Shown here in pieces: positions 1 through 7,321 of a stretch of 39,775 nucleotides of DNA; the stretch's first letter is position 1, and each line of letters opens with the position of its first letter. A model generated the notes under the pieces. The model was not told the origin of the DNA, made no database searches, and was given only the letters and a program-made list of their open reading frames with translations. The stretch lies in NCBI GenBank assembly GCA_937895345.1, contig CALAWP010000102.1, positions 1 through 39,775 on the forward strand, given 5' to 3'. The position numbers and the translations under genes were made by a program. Source of the DNA: an uncultured Paenibacillus sp. GTDB taxonomy: Bacteria > Bacillota > Bacilli > Paenibacillales > Paenibacillaceae.

Positions 1-360
1 GCGGTCCGTTAGAATGGCAAACCGCACATTTCGGGGCGATTAAGCTCGCTGGGGTTCGTTAGAATTTCCGCTGTTCCTCTAACGAACCTGACAAACGTTA
101 CACGCTCCAGAATCACTCGTCTGAAAATGTAACGAACTTCAGCTGCGCTAATATCCTCTTTTCGTACCCTATTCAGCCATTCCTAGGCTCATAAGCTCGC
201 TGCGGTCCGTTAGAATGGCAAACCGCACATTTCGGGGCGATTAAGCTCGCTGGGGTCCGTTAGATTGGCAAACCGCACATTTCGGGGCGACTAAGCTCGC
301 TGAGGTTCGTTACATTTCTCGCTGAAACTCTACCGAACCTGACAATCGTTAATCGCACCA
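1..360. repeat. Composite intergenic repeat, three 50-bp units plus a flanking hairpin element
   Basis: A 50-bp unit at 1-50 recurs without change at 202-251 and again with three substitutions at 252-301. The stretch after unit one (51-110) is also related to the stretch after unit three (302-360), so a larger block has been duplicated. The sequence GGTTCGTTAGA near 53 pairs with TCTAACGAACC near 78-88, which gives a hairpin. No convincing ORF lies in the first 397 bases. The layout resembles dispersed intergenic repeats (REP or MITE-like) rather than a gene. That class assignment is inference. The array probably continues left of the window. Confidence 0.75.
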
Positions 361-397
361 ACCTAGCACGTAGCGGGCAGAATCCACCTAACGCATT

Positions 398-967
398 TTA
401 ATAATCCAGAAGTCGGCCATAGTCATGCCATTGACCGTACATTTTATTTTCTGTCGTGTTGGCTATAAACTTGTCGAGTCTGCTCCTGAACAGTTCAGGC
501 TCATGCTTCCGGCTTTGAATTGTGTCGATCCGAACCCGTTTGTAAAGATCCGGGAACGCCAGAAAATTCGTATAAACTTTCTCATCCTCTTTCAGCCTTT
601 GTTCGATCTCCGGGTCGATTGCGAAGGAATCGAGTTCCATATCGGGGAGCACCTTTCGTCCTTCTTCCGTCATAAGCCCCAGCTTTTCGAGGCGGCGGAC
701 ACGTTCTTTATTCAATTCCGTCCAAGAGCTTCTTTTCCTTCGCGGCGACAGCCGCTGCACCGTTTGAGTTTCCGATATTTTCTTCTTCACCCCGTCGATC
801 CATCCAAAACATAACGCTTCCTCGACCGCGTCCAAATAGAGCAGCGTATCCGGCACAGGCGTCATGCGAACGGCGACCCAGCAGCATTTTTCCGTCTTGC
901 TGTGCTGCTGCAGCCAGGCCCGCAAGTCTTCTCTCGATCGGGCTTCAATCAGATTTTCAATTTCCAT
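398..967 (-). CDS. YdeI/OmpD-associated family protein
   Basis: A cytoplasmic protein of 189 residues. It matches the YdeI/OmpD-associated (bacteriocin-protection) family in length and layout. The N-terminal half carries the typical pattern of a Trp-containing segment, then ALCFGWIDG and a run of basic residues ending in RRKRSSW near residues 75-82. The C-terminal half is helical with the family's K/R-rich end. The ATG is preceded by AAAGGA seven bases upstream, so the start is well supported. It follows the DinB gene in the same direction, but a strong hairpin at 1003-1040 separates them, so it is probably transcribed alone. The biochemical role of the family is poorly defined; protection against cationic peptides has been suggested for some members. 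There is no link to the xylan genes. Confidence 0.85.
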   Translation of the reverse strand: MEIENLIEARSREDLRAWLQQHSKTEKCCWVAVRMTPVPDTLLYLDAVEEALCFGWIDGVKKKISETQTVQRLSPRRKRSSWTELNKERVRRLEKLGLMTEEGRKVLPDMELDSFAIDPEIEQRLKEDEKVYTNFLAFPDLYKRVRIDTIQSRKHEPELFRSRLDKFIANTTENKMYGQWHDYGRLLDY

Positions 968-1002
968 AAATAAATCCTTTCGTCATACGGGATATTATGA
1001 CC

Positions 1003-1040
1003 AAAAAGGCCGAGCTCTCCGAAGAAAATTCGGCCTTTTT
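1003..1040 (-). terminator. Bidirectional intrinsic terminator between DinB and YdeI genes
   Basis: AAAAAGGCCGA (1003-1013) pairs with TCGGCCTTTTT (1030-1040), with a nested CCGAA/TTCGG alternative stem. There is a T-run on both strands. It lies directly downstream of the DinB-family gene. Confidence 0.75.
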
Positions 1041-1080
1041 ACGCTGCAACGGCTGCTGCGTGATCTTGCGGCGTCGGAGA

Positions 1081-1596
1081 TTAGACCGATACCGAAGGCT
1101 GCTGATACCAATAAAGCGCATAATCGTTCATGACGGATGGGTGGCCGAGCTGGCGCAGCATCGCAGAAATATTGCCCCGGTGATAAGTCCCGTGGTTGAC
1201 GAGTTGCAGCACGATTTCCGACAAGCGCGTTTGCCGGATTCCGGCGTACGGATTGTCAAGCATAATGGTCCGCTCCAGATCGGTTTGGCCTCGAAACCAA
1301 TCCTTGAATTGTTCCGATAAACGGGCAAAGTTATGGGCGTATTCATCCGCAGAGCTCAGCACCCGCTCATTTAACGGCAGGCATGCTTGCAGTGCCTCCT
1401 TCATATCCGTGCCCGTCACAACCATGTACCACGACTTATCCACCATATAGATATGACTGAGGGCATGCGCGATGGTCGGAAACGAGCTGTTCACTTCCTG
1501 AGTCAGCACCGGGGACGGGAGCTCCTTGATTCTCCCTATTATCGTTTGGTTCGCCCATGCGTGGTAATGATACATTTCTGCCGTTTGATTCTTCAT
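1081..1596 (-). CDS. DinB-family protein (metal-binding four-helix bundle)
   Basis: A 171-residue protein of the DinB/DfrC-like fold. The motif YHYHAWAN near the start and NHGTYHRGN near residue 140, with an internal HALSHI, supply the three histidines that usually bind a divalent metal. The family includes thiol-dependent transferases and stress-induced proteins; the substrate here cannot be told. The frame is open upstream to 1683, but the start chosen is the ATG at 1596 because AAAGGAGA sits seven bases in front of it. The gene is downstream of, and co-oriented with, the WYL regulator at 1680-2594. WYL/YafY regulators often sit beside DinB genes, so it may be a regulatory target. Confidence 0.85.
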   Translation of the reverse strand: MKNQTAEMYHYHAWANQTIIGRIKELPSPVLTQEVNSSFPTIAHALSHIYMVDKSWYMVVTGTDMKEALQACLPLNERVLSSADEYAHNFARLSEQFKDWFRGQTDLERTIMLDNPYAGIRQTRLSEIVLQLVNHGTYHRGNISAMLRQLGHPSVMNDYALYWYQQPSVSV

Positions 1597-1660
1597 ATGA
1601 TCGTCTCCTTTGAACATTGTATATCGATTTGTTTTTGGTACTGTTGTCATTATAAAAAAA

Positions 1661-1688
1661 GAAGTATGACAACATTCTGTCATACTTC
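1661..1688 (-). terminator. Terminator overlapping the stop codon of the WYL regulator
   Basis: GAAGTATGACA (1661-1671) and TGTCATACTTC (1678-1688) form a perfect 11-bp stem with a 6-base loop. On the minus strand it is followed by seven Ts. The regulator's TGA lies inside the stem. The left arm also shares TGTCAT half-sites with GTTGTCAT at 1643-1650, so the region could double as an operator for the downstream DinB gene. Confidence 0.7.
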
Positions 1689-2594
1689 TTCATAAAGTTT
1701 GAGCGCAAGCAGCAGCTGGTCTTTCAAGATGCCCCGCAGCGCCGGAGGCTCGAGAACTTCGGCGCCGTTGCCGAAACTGAGCAAAATGGACCAAAGCCAG
1801 CGCGCTTCCAGCGGCTTGTATACGGGAATCCGCATCGTCAAGCTTCCGTCTCCATGAAATTGCTTGTCCACCTGGTTAAAGTGGTCCAAGGCTTCTGCCA
1901 GAGCTTCGGGCCTCACTCGGATCACGACGTCCTCCACCTGGCCTTGCCGCATCCGGTTTGCGAGATCGGCTTCTTGCGGTTCGGGATGCGGCTGAAAGCT
2001 ATCCGGCGTCAGAACGATGTTCAACATCCGAGACAGCCGAAACTCCCGGTAATTTTGCCGTGACCGGCAATAACCATAGATGTACCAATTGCCGAATTTA
2101 AAATGAAGCCTCAGCGGTTCCATATCGCGGGAGGTTCGTTCATTGTTTGCGTTAATGTAATCGAAGCGGACGACATGGCGCTCCGTGACGGCCTTGCGCA
2201 ATTGAAACAGCGTCTCGGGATCCGATCGGCGGGTATCGAAGTCTACCTCCAGGCCCGAGAGCCGAGGCTCCGTTTCGATCGTTTTCAATCGGTCGATCGT
2301 TCCTTGCGCGCGCTCGTCTTTAAACACGGTGGAAAGGCCGCTGAGCACGGTAATCAGGGAAGAGACATCGTACGAGCCCAGCAAGATTTTGTCCATCTTA
2401 TATCCGTCCATCATGCCGTAGCCGCCTTTATGGCCCTGATACGATACGACCGGGAAGCCGGCGGCACAGATCGCTTCGATATCCCGATAGATCGTTCGGG
2501 GAGACACTTGAAACTCCTCGGCCAGCGTGGCGGCAGACAGCACATCGTGGTTCAGCAGCTTGTAAATGATGGAGATCAGCCGCTCCAATTTCAT
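1680..2594 (-). CDS. YafY-type transcriptional regulator (HTH + WYL domains)
   Basis: A cytoplasmic DNA-binding regulator of about 304 residues. The N-terminal winged helix-turn-helix (roughly residues 1-60) contains TLAEEFQVSPRTIYRDIEAI, the classic DeoR/HTH_11 signature. A WYL domain follows (about 125-200, with LHFKFGNWYIYGYCRSR), then the WCX C-terminal extension. WYL domains sense small ligands or nucleic acid in other members; the ligand here is unknown. The start is the second of two ATGs (2594, or 2597), five bases after CGGAG. Upstream in-frame ATGs such as the one at 2669 precede the likely transcription start and are excluded. It is divergent from the MerR gene and probably acts on itself or on the DinB gene. 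Confidence 0.85.
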   Translation of the reverse strand: MKLERLISIIYKLLNHDVLSAATLAEEFQVSPRTIYRDIEAICAAGFPVVSYQGHKGGYGMMDGYKMDKILLGSYDVSSLITVLSGLSTVFKDERAQGTIDRLKTIETEPRLSGLEVDFDTRRSDPETLFQLRKAVTERHVVRFDYINANNERTSRDMEPLRLHFKFGNWYIYGYCRSRQNYREFRLSRMLNIVLTPDSFQPHPEPQEADLANRMRQGQVEDVVIRVRPEALAEALDHFNQVDKQFHGDGSLTMRIPVYKPLEARWLWSILLSFGNGAEVLEPPALRGILKDQLLLALKLYEEV

Positions 2595-2637
2595 CATTTC
2601 TCCGCCCATCCTTCCGGCTCGTATTTTTCCAGTCATC

Positions 2638-2646
2638 ATTATAGCA
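2638..2646 (-). promoter_or_regulatory. Extended -10 promoter of the WYL regulator
   Basis: On the minus strand TGC-TATAAT forms an extended -10 element. No good -35 is visible, as is usual for this promoter type. Transcription would begin near 2631, about 35 bases before the chosen start codon. Confidence 0.6.
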
Positions 2647-2710
2647 CAAGTTGATTTTCGCCGATTCATCTACCAGGTCAGCCTGCTCCGTCGTTTCGGA
2701 CAAACGGCCG

Positions 2711-2742
2711 TTGACCCTCACATTGATGTCAGAGTATATAAT
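2711..2742 (+). promoter_or_regulatory. MerR-type promoter/operator of the MerR gene
   Basis: The -35 TTGACC (2711-2716) and -10 TATAAT (2737-2742) are separated by 20 bp, the stretched spacing typical of MerR-activated promoters. The spacer carries the dyad CCTCACA-TTGA-TGTCAGA (2716-2733). The same -35, spacing and dyad recur in front of the thioredoxin gene at 3594-3625. This indicates autoregulation and a shared regulon. Confidence 0.75.
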
Positions 2743-2779
2743 GAAATCATATGCCGGAAAAAGGGAGGTCTGCCCTTCG

Positions 2780-3151
2780 ATGAAAATCGGAGAGTTGTCC
2801 AAACGAAGCGGAGTCAGCATTCGGTCTCTGCGTTACTACGAACAGCAGGGGCTGCTCACTCCCGTCAGACAGGAGAACGGCTACCGCGAATATTCGCCGC
2901 TTGCCGTTGAGCAGGTAAATACGATCAAGCTGTATCTCGGGCTTGGGTTGACGACGGAGCAAATCGCGGGCTTTCTCCATTGCGTGTTGAAAAATAAAGA
3001 ATCGTTCTGCCGGGAAGTGCTGCCGGTCTATCGGCAAAAGCTCGCCGAGATTGAAGAGCAAATTCGGGTGCTGCAGCACATTCAGTCGAACCTGCAAGAC
3101 CGTATTCGATCTATCGTCAATGATCAACCGGACGGCGGCGGAGACCCGTAA
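2780..3151 (+). CDS. MerR-family transcriptional regulator
   Basis: A 123-residue regulator. It opens with the MerR winged helix MKIGELSKRSGVSIRSLRYY and continues RQENGYREY, the family's DNA-binding hallmark. Residues 75-115 form the dimerisation coiled coil. There is no added ligand domain. A cysteine sits near the start of the coil in SFCREVL and one in FLHCVL, but not the C-terminal SoxR cluster. The start at 2780 is preceded by AGGGAGGT about 11 bases upstream and lies about 31 bases after the predicted transcription start. It is convergent with the thioredoxin gene, whose promoter carries the same operator. It probably responds to an oxidant, aldehyde or thiol-reactive compound and activates both genes. 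The inducer is inference. Confidence 0.88.
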   Translation: MKIGELSKRSGVSIRSLRYYEQQGLLTPVRQENGYREYSPLAVEQVNTIKLYLGLGLTTEQIAGFLHCVLKNKESFCREVLPVYRQKLAEIEEQIRVLQHIQSNLQDRIRSIVNDQPDGGGDP

Positions 3152-3156
3152 GGCGA

Positions 3157-3182
3157 GGCCGATTCGCGCGGCCCCGTCTTTT
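3157..3182 (+). terminator. Weak hairpin after the MerR gene
   Basis: GGCCG (3157-3161) pairs with CGGCC (3169-3173), followed by CCGTCTTTTC. The stem is short and the T-tract is modest. It lies in the small gap between the convergent MerR and thioredoxin genes. Confidence 0.35.
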
Positions 3183-3232
3183 CAGCCTTTCCAGTGTTGT
3201 TCAACCTTTCCCTTTTTCCCGCCTTTTCCGTC

Positions 3233-3547
3233 TCACAAGTACCGGGTCACGAGAGCTTTCAGCGCGTCTTTGGATTTGAAGCCGACGAATTTATCCGCCG
3301 CCTGGCCGTCCTTGAATACGATCATCGTCGGAAGGCTCATAACATGGAACCGTCCGGGCGTTTCCGGTTCGTCGTCCACGTTCAGCTTGACGATCTTCAA
3401 ATCCGGCAGCTCCCCGCTCAACTGTTCGAGCACCGGCAAGATCGTTTTGCAGGGCGGACACCAGCTTGCCCAAAACTCGACAAGCACCGTCCCTTCCGTT
3501 TCTACTTCCGCGAGAAAGCTTTGGTCCGTAATGCTGGCGATAGACAT
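3233..3547 (-). CDS. Thioredoxin
   Basis: A 104-residue cytoplasmic thioredoxin, the usual family length. The active site is WASWCPPCK with the redox cysteines at 30 and 33. The common sequence is WCGPC, so the Gly-to-Pro change should alter redox potential. The cis-Pro loop is seen in MSLPTMIVF and the C-terminal half carries FKDG. The start is the ATG at 3547, with CGGAG eight bases upstream. An in-frame ATG at 3595 lies inside the -10 region and is excluded. The promoter contains a perfect MerR-type dyad matching the one in front of the MerR gene at 2780. This suggests induction by that regulator rather than housekeeping expression, and makes it more likely a stress-specific paralogue than the main TrxA. 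Confidence 0.9.
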   Translation of the reverse strand: MSIASITDQSFLAEVETEGTVLVEFWASWCPPCKTILPVLEQLSGELPDLKIVKLNVDDEPETPGRFHVMSLPTMIVFKDGQAADKFVGFKSKDALKALVTRYL

Positions 3548-3593
3548 AGACACCACTCCGTTACTTAAATTAATAGAAGTTCCGTGTGGTTTC

Positions 3594-3625
3594 ATCATAA
3601 CCCCTGACATTGGTGTCAGGGTCAA
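3594..3625 (-). promoter_or_regulatory. MerR-type promoter/operator of the thioredoxin gene
   Basis: On the minus strand -35 TTGACC (3620-3625) and -10 TATGAT (3594-3599) are 20 bp apart. The spacer holds a perfect inverted repeat, CCTGACA (3603-3609), a 4-base centre, and TGTCAGG (3614-3620). It is nearly the same element as at 2711-2742. Confidence 0.78.
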
Positions 3626-3698
3626 GAGTGATTTATCCAATCGATGCGAGATTCCGGCATTGACATTCGCTTCAGTTATCCGTCTGCTCCCGCTTCTG

Positions 3699-4547
3699 TT
3701 ATCCCTTAAGGCCCGTTTCCCGCAAGCTCCATGTCCATAACCGTTCGGCCGCTTCGTCGTCCATCGCATGCGCTTTGAGCCGCTGAACTTTTTTCTTATA
3801 AAAGTACTCGCCGCTCGTTCCGGCGGCTTCCGGACTCAGCGCCAAATAAAGCGCCGTTTCCGCCCCTTGCTCCGGTGTCAGAAAGAAAGGCCGAAGCAGC
3901 GCATGCACGCTTTGGCCGAAGCCGGTGCCCCGGTTGACGCCGATGCTCGTGGAAACGGCGCCCGGATGAAGCGAATTGACGGTGACCGGTGTGCCGGCCA
4001 GCTTGCCGGCGAGCGCCCTGGCGAACAGGACGTTCGCCAGCTTCGATTGGGCGTAACCTCTTGCGACGTTGAAGCCTCTGGTCAAGTGCGGGTCGTCCCA
4101 ATGAATTTGGCCCATCTTGTAAGCGCCCGACGCCACGACGACAACGCGTCCTTGCTCCGCCTGCTTGATTCGGTCGAGCAGCAGCAGCGTCAGCAAAAAG
4201 TGGCCCAAATGATTAATGCCGATCATCGATTCGAAGCCGTCCGCAGTAAGCTCTCTCTTCAAGCTGACAACGCCGGCGTTGTTGACAAGCACGTCGAGCG
4301 GCCGACCGCGCGAGTTGAACTCGTCCGCAAACTGCCGGATGCCGGCCATCGAGCCCAGATCGCACAGCATCAGTTCCGCCGCTTCGCTGCCGGAGGCGGC
4401 GCGCACCTTCTCCAGCGCTTCCCTCCCCCTCGATTCGCTGCGGCAAACCATCACCACATGCATGCCCGCCTTCGCGAGTCCGACCGCCGTCGCCAGCCCC
4501 ATTCCCGAATTGGCTCCCGTGACGATGGCAAGTTTTTGATTCATCAT
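3699..4547 (-). CDS. Short-chain dehydrogenase/reductase (retinol dehydrogenase-like)
   Basis: A 282-residue NAD(P)-dependent oxidoreductase with a Rossmann fold. The nucleotide-binding motif is TGANSGMG at about residues 10-17, followed by a CRS segment that favours NADP. NNAG is at about 90 and the active-site YAQSK at about 165. The length and the motif NHLGHFLLT are typical of the retinol dehydrogenase/WW-oxidoreductase-like SDR group common in bacilli. The substrate is unknown. The start is one of two adjacent ATGs behind GGGAGG. It is transcribed toward the thioredoxin gene but is separated from it by that gene's own promoter. No feature links it to xylan metabolism. Confidence 0.88.
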   Translation of the reverse strand: MMNQKLAIVTGANSGMGLATAVGLAKAGMHVVMVCRSESRGREALEKVRAASGSEAAELMLCDLGSMAGIRQFADEFNSRGRPLDVLVNNAGVVSLKRELTADGFESMIGINHLGHFLLTLLLLDRIKQAEQGRVVVVASGAYKMGQIHWDDPHLTRGFNVARGYAQSKLANVLFARALAGKLAGTPVTVNSLHPGAVSTSIGVNRGTGFGQSVHALLRPFFLTPEQGAETALYLALSPEAAGTSGEYFYKKKVQRLKAHAMDDEAAERLWTWSLRETGLKG

Positions 4548-4675
4548 TAGCCGCCTCCCGATTCATTTAGGATCGTTCTTCCGATGTTCAAGCTCCGCCT
4601 CTGTCCCTTCTATCATCTAGTGTATAATGTCCGGGGCCGGCCGTCATCCTTGAACCGAAAGATTGTACCGCGCAC

Positions 4676-4703
4676 GACAAAGCCCGAACCGTTCGGTTCG
4701 GGC
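4676..4703 (-). terminator. Terminator of the xylan operon
   Basis: GCCCGAACCG (4682-4691) and CGGTTCGGGC (4694-4703) form a perfect 10-bp stem with a 2-base centre. On the minus strand TTTGTCGT follows. It lies 25 bases after the GH43 stop codon and ends the long operon. Confidence 0.65.
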
Positions 4704-4727
4704 ATCCATCGCAGAATTAATAAGGCT

Positions 4728-6248
4728 TCAACGGGTCCTTTTGTCGTAACGGAAGCATTCGAAATCGGCACAGCCGCCGGTTTCGACCGAGGCATAATAA
4801 TACAACCCGATCCGGTACCCCATAAAATGATCCAGCGTATATTTCAGGTCGAGAGTGCGGCCGAACCGAATCCACTCGGTCCCGTCGGCGGAATAATAGA
4901 ACCGGGCTAAATCAACGCTGTTTTCATAGTCAAATTCGATTTTCAAATCAATAACGTCGCCATCCCAACGGATGCTCTCGATCGGCTCTTCCCCGCCCGA
5001 GCCGTCATTAACGGACATGACGACCCGTCTGTCCCCGTTCTCGGCAATCCTGACGCCGACCGTGCCGAACCGGTTTTGCAACGCGACAAGACCGGCGTGG
5101 TCGCCCGGCTTCATGCCGGAGACGTCCAACCGGGCGCTGCCGGAGCAGGCAGGACCTTCCGTCCGCTGGGTCAGCGTATTGCGGGCTTTAAGAACGCTGT
5201 CGGCCGTTTGACCGGAAATCAAGCGCAAATATCCGGGCCGCGCCGTAACCGACCAGAGCCGGTTGTCCGGATTATGATTCCATTGCCAATTCAGCGCCAG
5301 CTTGTTGTCCGGATAATCGAAATCGTCGCTGATGACGAGCGGCTTGGCTGTTCCGGCCGGCAAATCGACCTCGAATCGTTCCGGCACTTTGCCGTCCGCG
5401 CCGATCATCGGCCAGCCGTCCGTCCAGGTTACCGGCAGGACGTAAGGTATTCGTCCGACGGAGCCGTGATCCTGGAACAACATCGCGTACCAGTCTCCCG
5501 CGGGCGTGTCGAAGATGCCGCCCTGGGCGACTCCCTTGTTGAAGTAACCCATATCGTCGTCGAGAATCACTTTTCGTTCGTATGGCCCCAGCAGCTCCGC
5601 CGATCGATAGCAGACTTGCCTGCGGCGTCCGTTGCCGTTGCCGGCCAGAGGCCATTCGATAAACAGCAAATAATAATAACCGTCGATTCGGTAGGCGTGG
5701 CAGCCCTCGCAGCGAAGGCCGATCCCTTCTCTCTCCGTTTCGAACAATAGCTGATTCATGCCGCCGGCCTTCAGCGCCGTCGCGTCCTCCGTCAATTCTT
5801 CAATATGAATGCTGCCGCAGCCGCTGATGACATAGACGCGCCCCCGATCGAACAGCAGGGCGGGATCGTGCCGGAGGCCTTCGATGACCGACCGCTCCCA
5901 GCGGCCGTTCTCGATATCATCGGTCCGATAGATATAGAAGCGTCGGGTATCGTTGCTGGAAAAGCAGACATAATACATGCCTTCATGATACTTCAGGCTT
6001 GCTGCCCATGAGCCCTTGCCGTAAATATGATTGCCGTCGATCAGATTGTGATGCTGGTTATCCTCGATACGATCGAAGACGTAACCGACGATCTCCCAGT
6101 GCATCAAATCTTCCGACTTCATGATTGGACAGCCGGGCATCGTATGCATGCTCGTACTGACCATATAATAGCTCGTTCCGACCCGAATCGGATCGACGTC
6201 CGGCACGTCCGCCCACATGATCGGGTTCGTTATGACCGTTTGGCCCAC
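4728..6248 (-). CDS. Glycoside hydrolase family 43 enzyme, cytoplasmic (beta-xylosidase or arabinofuranosidase)
   Basis: A 506-residue protein with no signal peptide. Residues 1-300 form a five-bladed GH43 propeller. Its likely catalytic acids are D17 (base, in WADVPDVD), D128 (in RHDPALLFD) and E181 (acid, in CEGCHAY). Residues 305-506 form a C-terminal beta-sandwich of the DUF1349/concanavalin-like kind that closes the active site in this group. It probably removes xylose or arabinose from imported xylo-oligosaccharides. The start is the GTG at 6248, nine bases after AAAGGAGG. An in-frame ATG at 6305 would overlap the upstream GH10 gene and has no ribosome binding site. It is the last gene of the operon and is followed by a terminator. 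Xylosidase versus arabinofuranosidase cannot be decided from sequence alone. Confidence 0.85.
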   Translation of the reverse strand: MGQTVITNPIMWADVPDVDPIRVGTSYYMVSTSMHTMPGCPIMKSEDLMHWEIVGYVFDRIEDNQHHNLIDGNHIYGKGSWAASLKYHEGMYYVCFSSNDTRRFYIYRTDDIENGRWERSVIEGLRHDPALLFDRGRVYVISGCGSIHIEELTEDATALKAGGMNQLLFETEREGIGLRCEGCHAYRIDGYYYLLFIEWPLAGNGNGRRRQVCYRSAELLGPYERKVILDDDMGYFNKGVAQGGIFDTPAGDWYAMLFQDHGSVGRIPYVLPVTWTDGWPMIGADGKVPERFEVDLPAGTAKPLVISDDFDYPDNKLALNWQWNHNPDNRLWSVTARPGYLRLISGQTADSVLKARNTLTQRTEGPACSGSARLDVSGMKPGDHAGLVALQNRFGTVGVRIAENGDRRVVMSVNDGSGGEEPIESIRWDGDVIDLKIEFDYENSVDLARFYYSADGTEWIRFGRTLDLKYTLDHFMGYRIGLYYYASVETGGCADFECFRYDKRTR

Positions 6249-6274
6249 AACCGGTCTCCTCCTTTCCCGCTCCG

Positions 6275-7297
6275 TCACTTTCCGGCCAGATTGACCAGGT
6301 TCCAAAAGGACTGCTTCGGACGATGCTGCTCATCAAAGACGAACGGCCAGTTTTTACGGCCTCGCACCGGAAACCCGTCCAGCCATGTATAATCGTCCGC
6401 AGCTCCCCAAAAGGTGACGGAAGAGATGACATCCTTGTATTCTTTGAACAAACCGAAAAACTGCTCGTACCGTACGGCCTGCAGCTCCAGCATTTCCTCG
6501 GTCGGCGCCGTCAGATCGGTTCTGCGGTCTTCAAATTCGAACACGGATACATCCAGCTCCGTAATATGGAGCGTCACGCCGAGGCTCGCATATCTTTCAA
6601 TCGCTTGGCGGATATGATCGAGAGTCGGGTGAGCAAGATTCCAATGCGCCTGCATGCCGATGCCGTGAACCGGCACATCCCTTTCTTTCAGCGATTTGAC
6701 GAGCGTATAAATTTTTTCCCGCTTGGCCGGGACCGATTCGTTATAGTCGTTATAGAACAGCAGCGCGCCGGGATCGGCCGCATGCGCGTACTCAAACGCT
6801 TTCGCAATAAAATCGCTGCCGGCGATATCCAGCCACTTGGACGAACGGAGCATTTCTCCTCCGTTGTCCGATACGGCTTCATTGACGACGTCCCAAGCAT
6901 AAATAAGTCCCTTATAGCGCGAAACGACTGTATCGATATGTTCTTTCATCCGTTTCAGCAGCCCGTCGCGGCCGATCTCGTGTCCCGAACGATCCCGGAA
7001 CACCCAGTCCGGCGTTTGGTTGTGCCAGACCAGCGTATGACCTCGAACGCCCATGCCGTTTCGTTTGGCGAAATCGACCAGCCGGTCCGCCTCCTCGAAC
7101 GTATAGCGGTCTTCGGCGGGGTGCAGCCGCTCGAACTTCATTTCGTTTTCCGCCGTGACGCTGTTGAAATGATAGGAAAGCAATTCCTTTTGTTTATTCA
7201 GCGTCAAGGGGTTTACCGCGGCCCCGATCAAAAAATGCTCCTGAAACTGTTCATGCAATGGGGGAACCACAACCGCTTTCTCTTGCGATACCGTCAT
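6275..7297 (-). CDS. Endo-1,4-beta-xylanase, GH10, cytoplasmic
   Basis: A 340-residue single-domain GH10 (beta/alpha)8 enzyme with no signal peptide or anchor. The acid/base is E140 in WDVVNEAV and the nucleophile is E247 in HITELDV. The substrate-binding motifs TAENEMKFE and HTLVWHNQTP are intact. Cytoplasmic GH10 enzymes in Geobacillus and Paenibacillus cut imported xylo-oligosaccharides and aldouronates. That role fits its place between the membrane-anchored GH10 and the cytoplasmic GH43 genes. GAGGAGG lies about 11 bases before the ATG. The gap from the preceding gene is 24 bases. The symbol xynA2 is sometimes used for such enzymes, but orthology was not tested. Confidence 0.93.
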   Translation of the reverse strand: MTVSQEKAVVVPPLHEQFQEHFLIGAAVNPLTLNKQKELLSYHFNSVTAENEMKFERLHPAEDRYTFEEADRLVDFAKRNGMGVRGHTLVWHNQTPDWVFRDRSGHEIGRDGLLKRMKEHIDTVVSRYKGLIYAWDVVNEAVSDNGGEMLRSSKWLDIAGSDFIAKAFEYAHAADPGALLFYNDYNESVPAKREKIYTLVKSLKERDVPVHGIGMQAHWNLAHPTLDHIRQAIERYASLGVTLHITELDVSVFEFEDRRTDLTAPTEEMLELQAVRYEQFFGLFKEYKDVISSVTFWGAADDYTWLDGFPVRGRKNWPFVFDEQHRPKQSFWNLVNLAGK

Positions 7298-7321
7298 TTT
7301 ATCTCATTCCTCCTCATCAAA

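Noticed and set aside
3548..3769. N-terminal extension of the thioredoxin up to 3769
   Set aside because: The extended start codons lie upstream of or inside the promoter at 3594-3625, and the shorter start gives the standard thioredoxin length.
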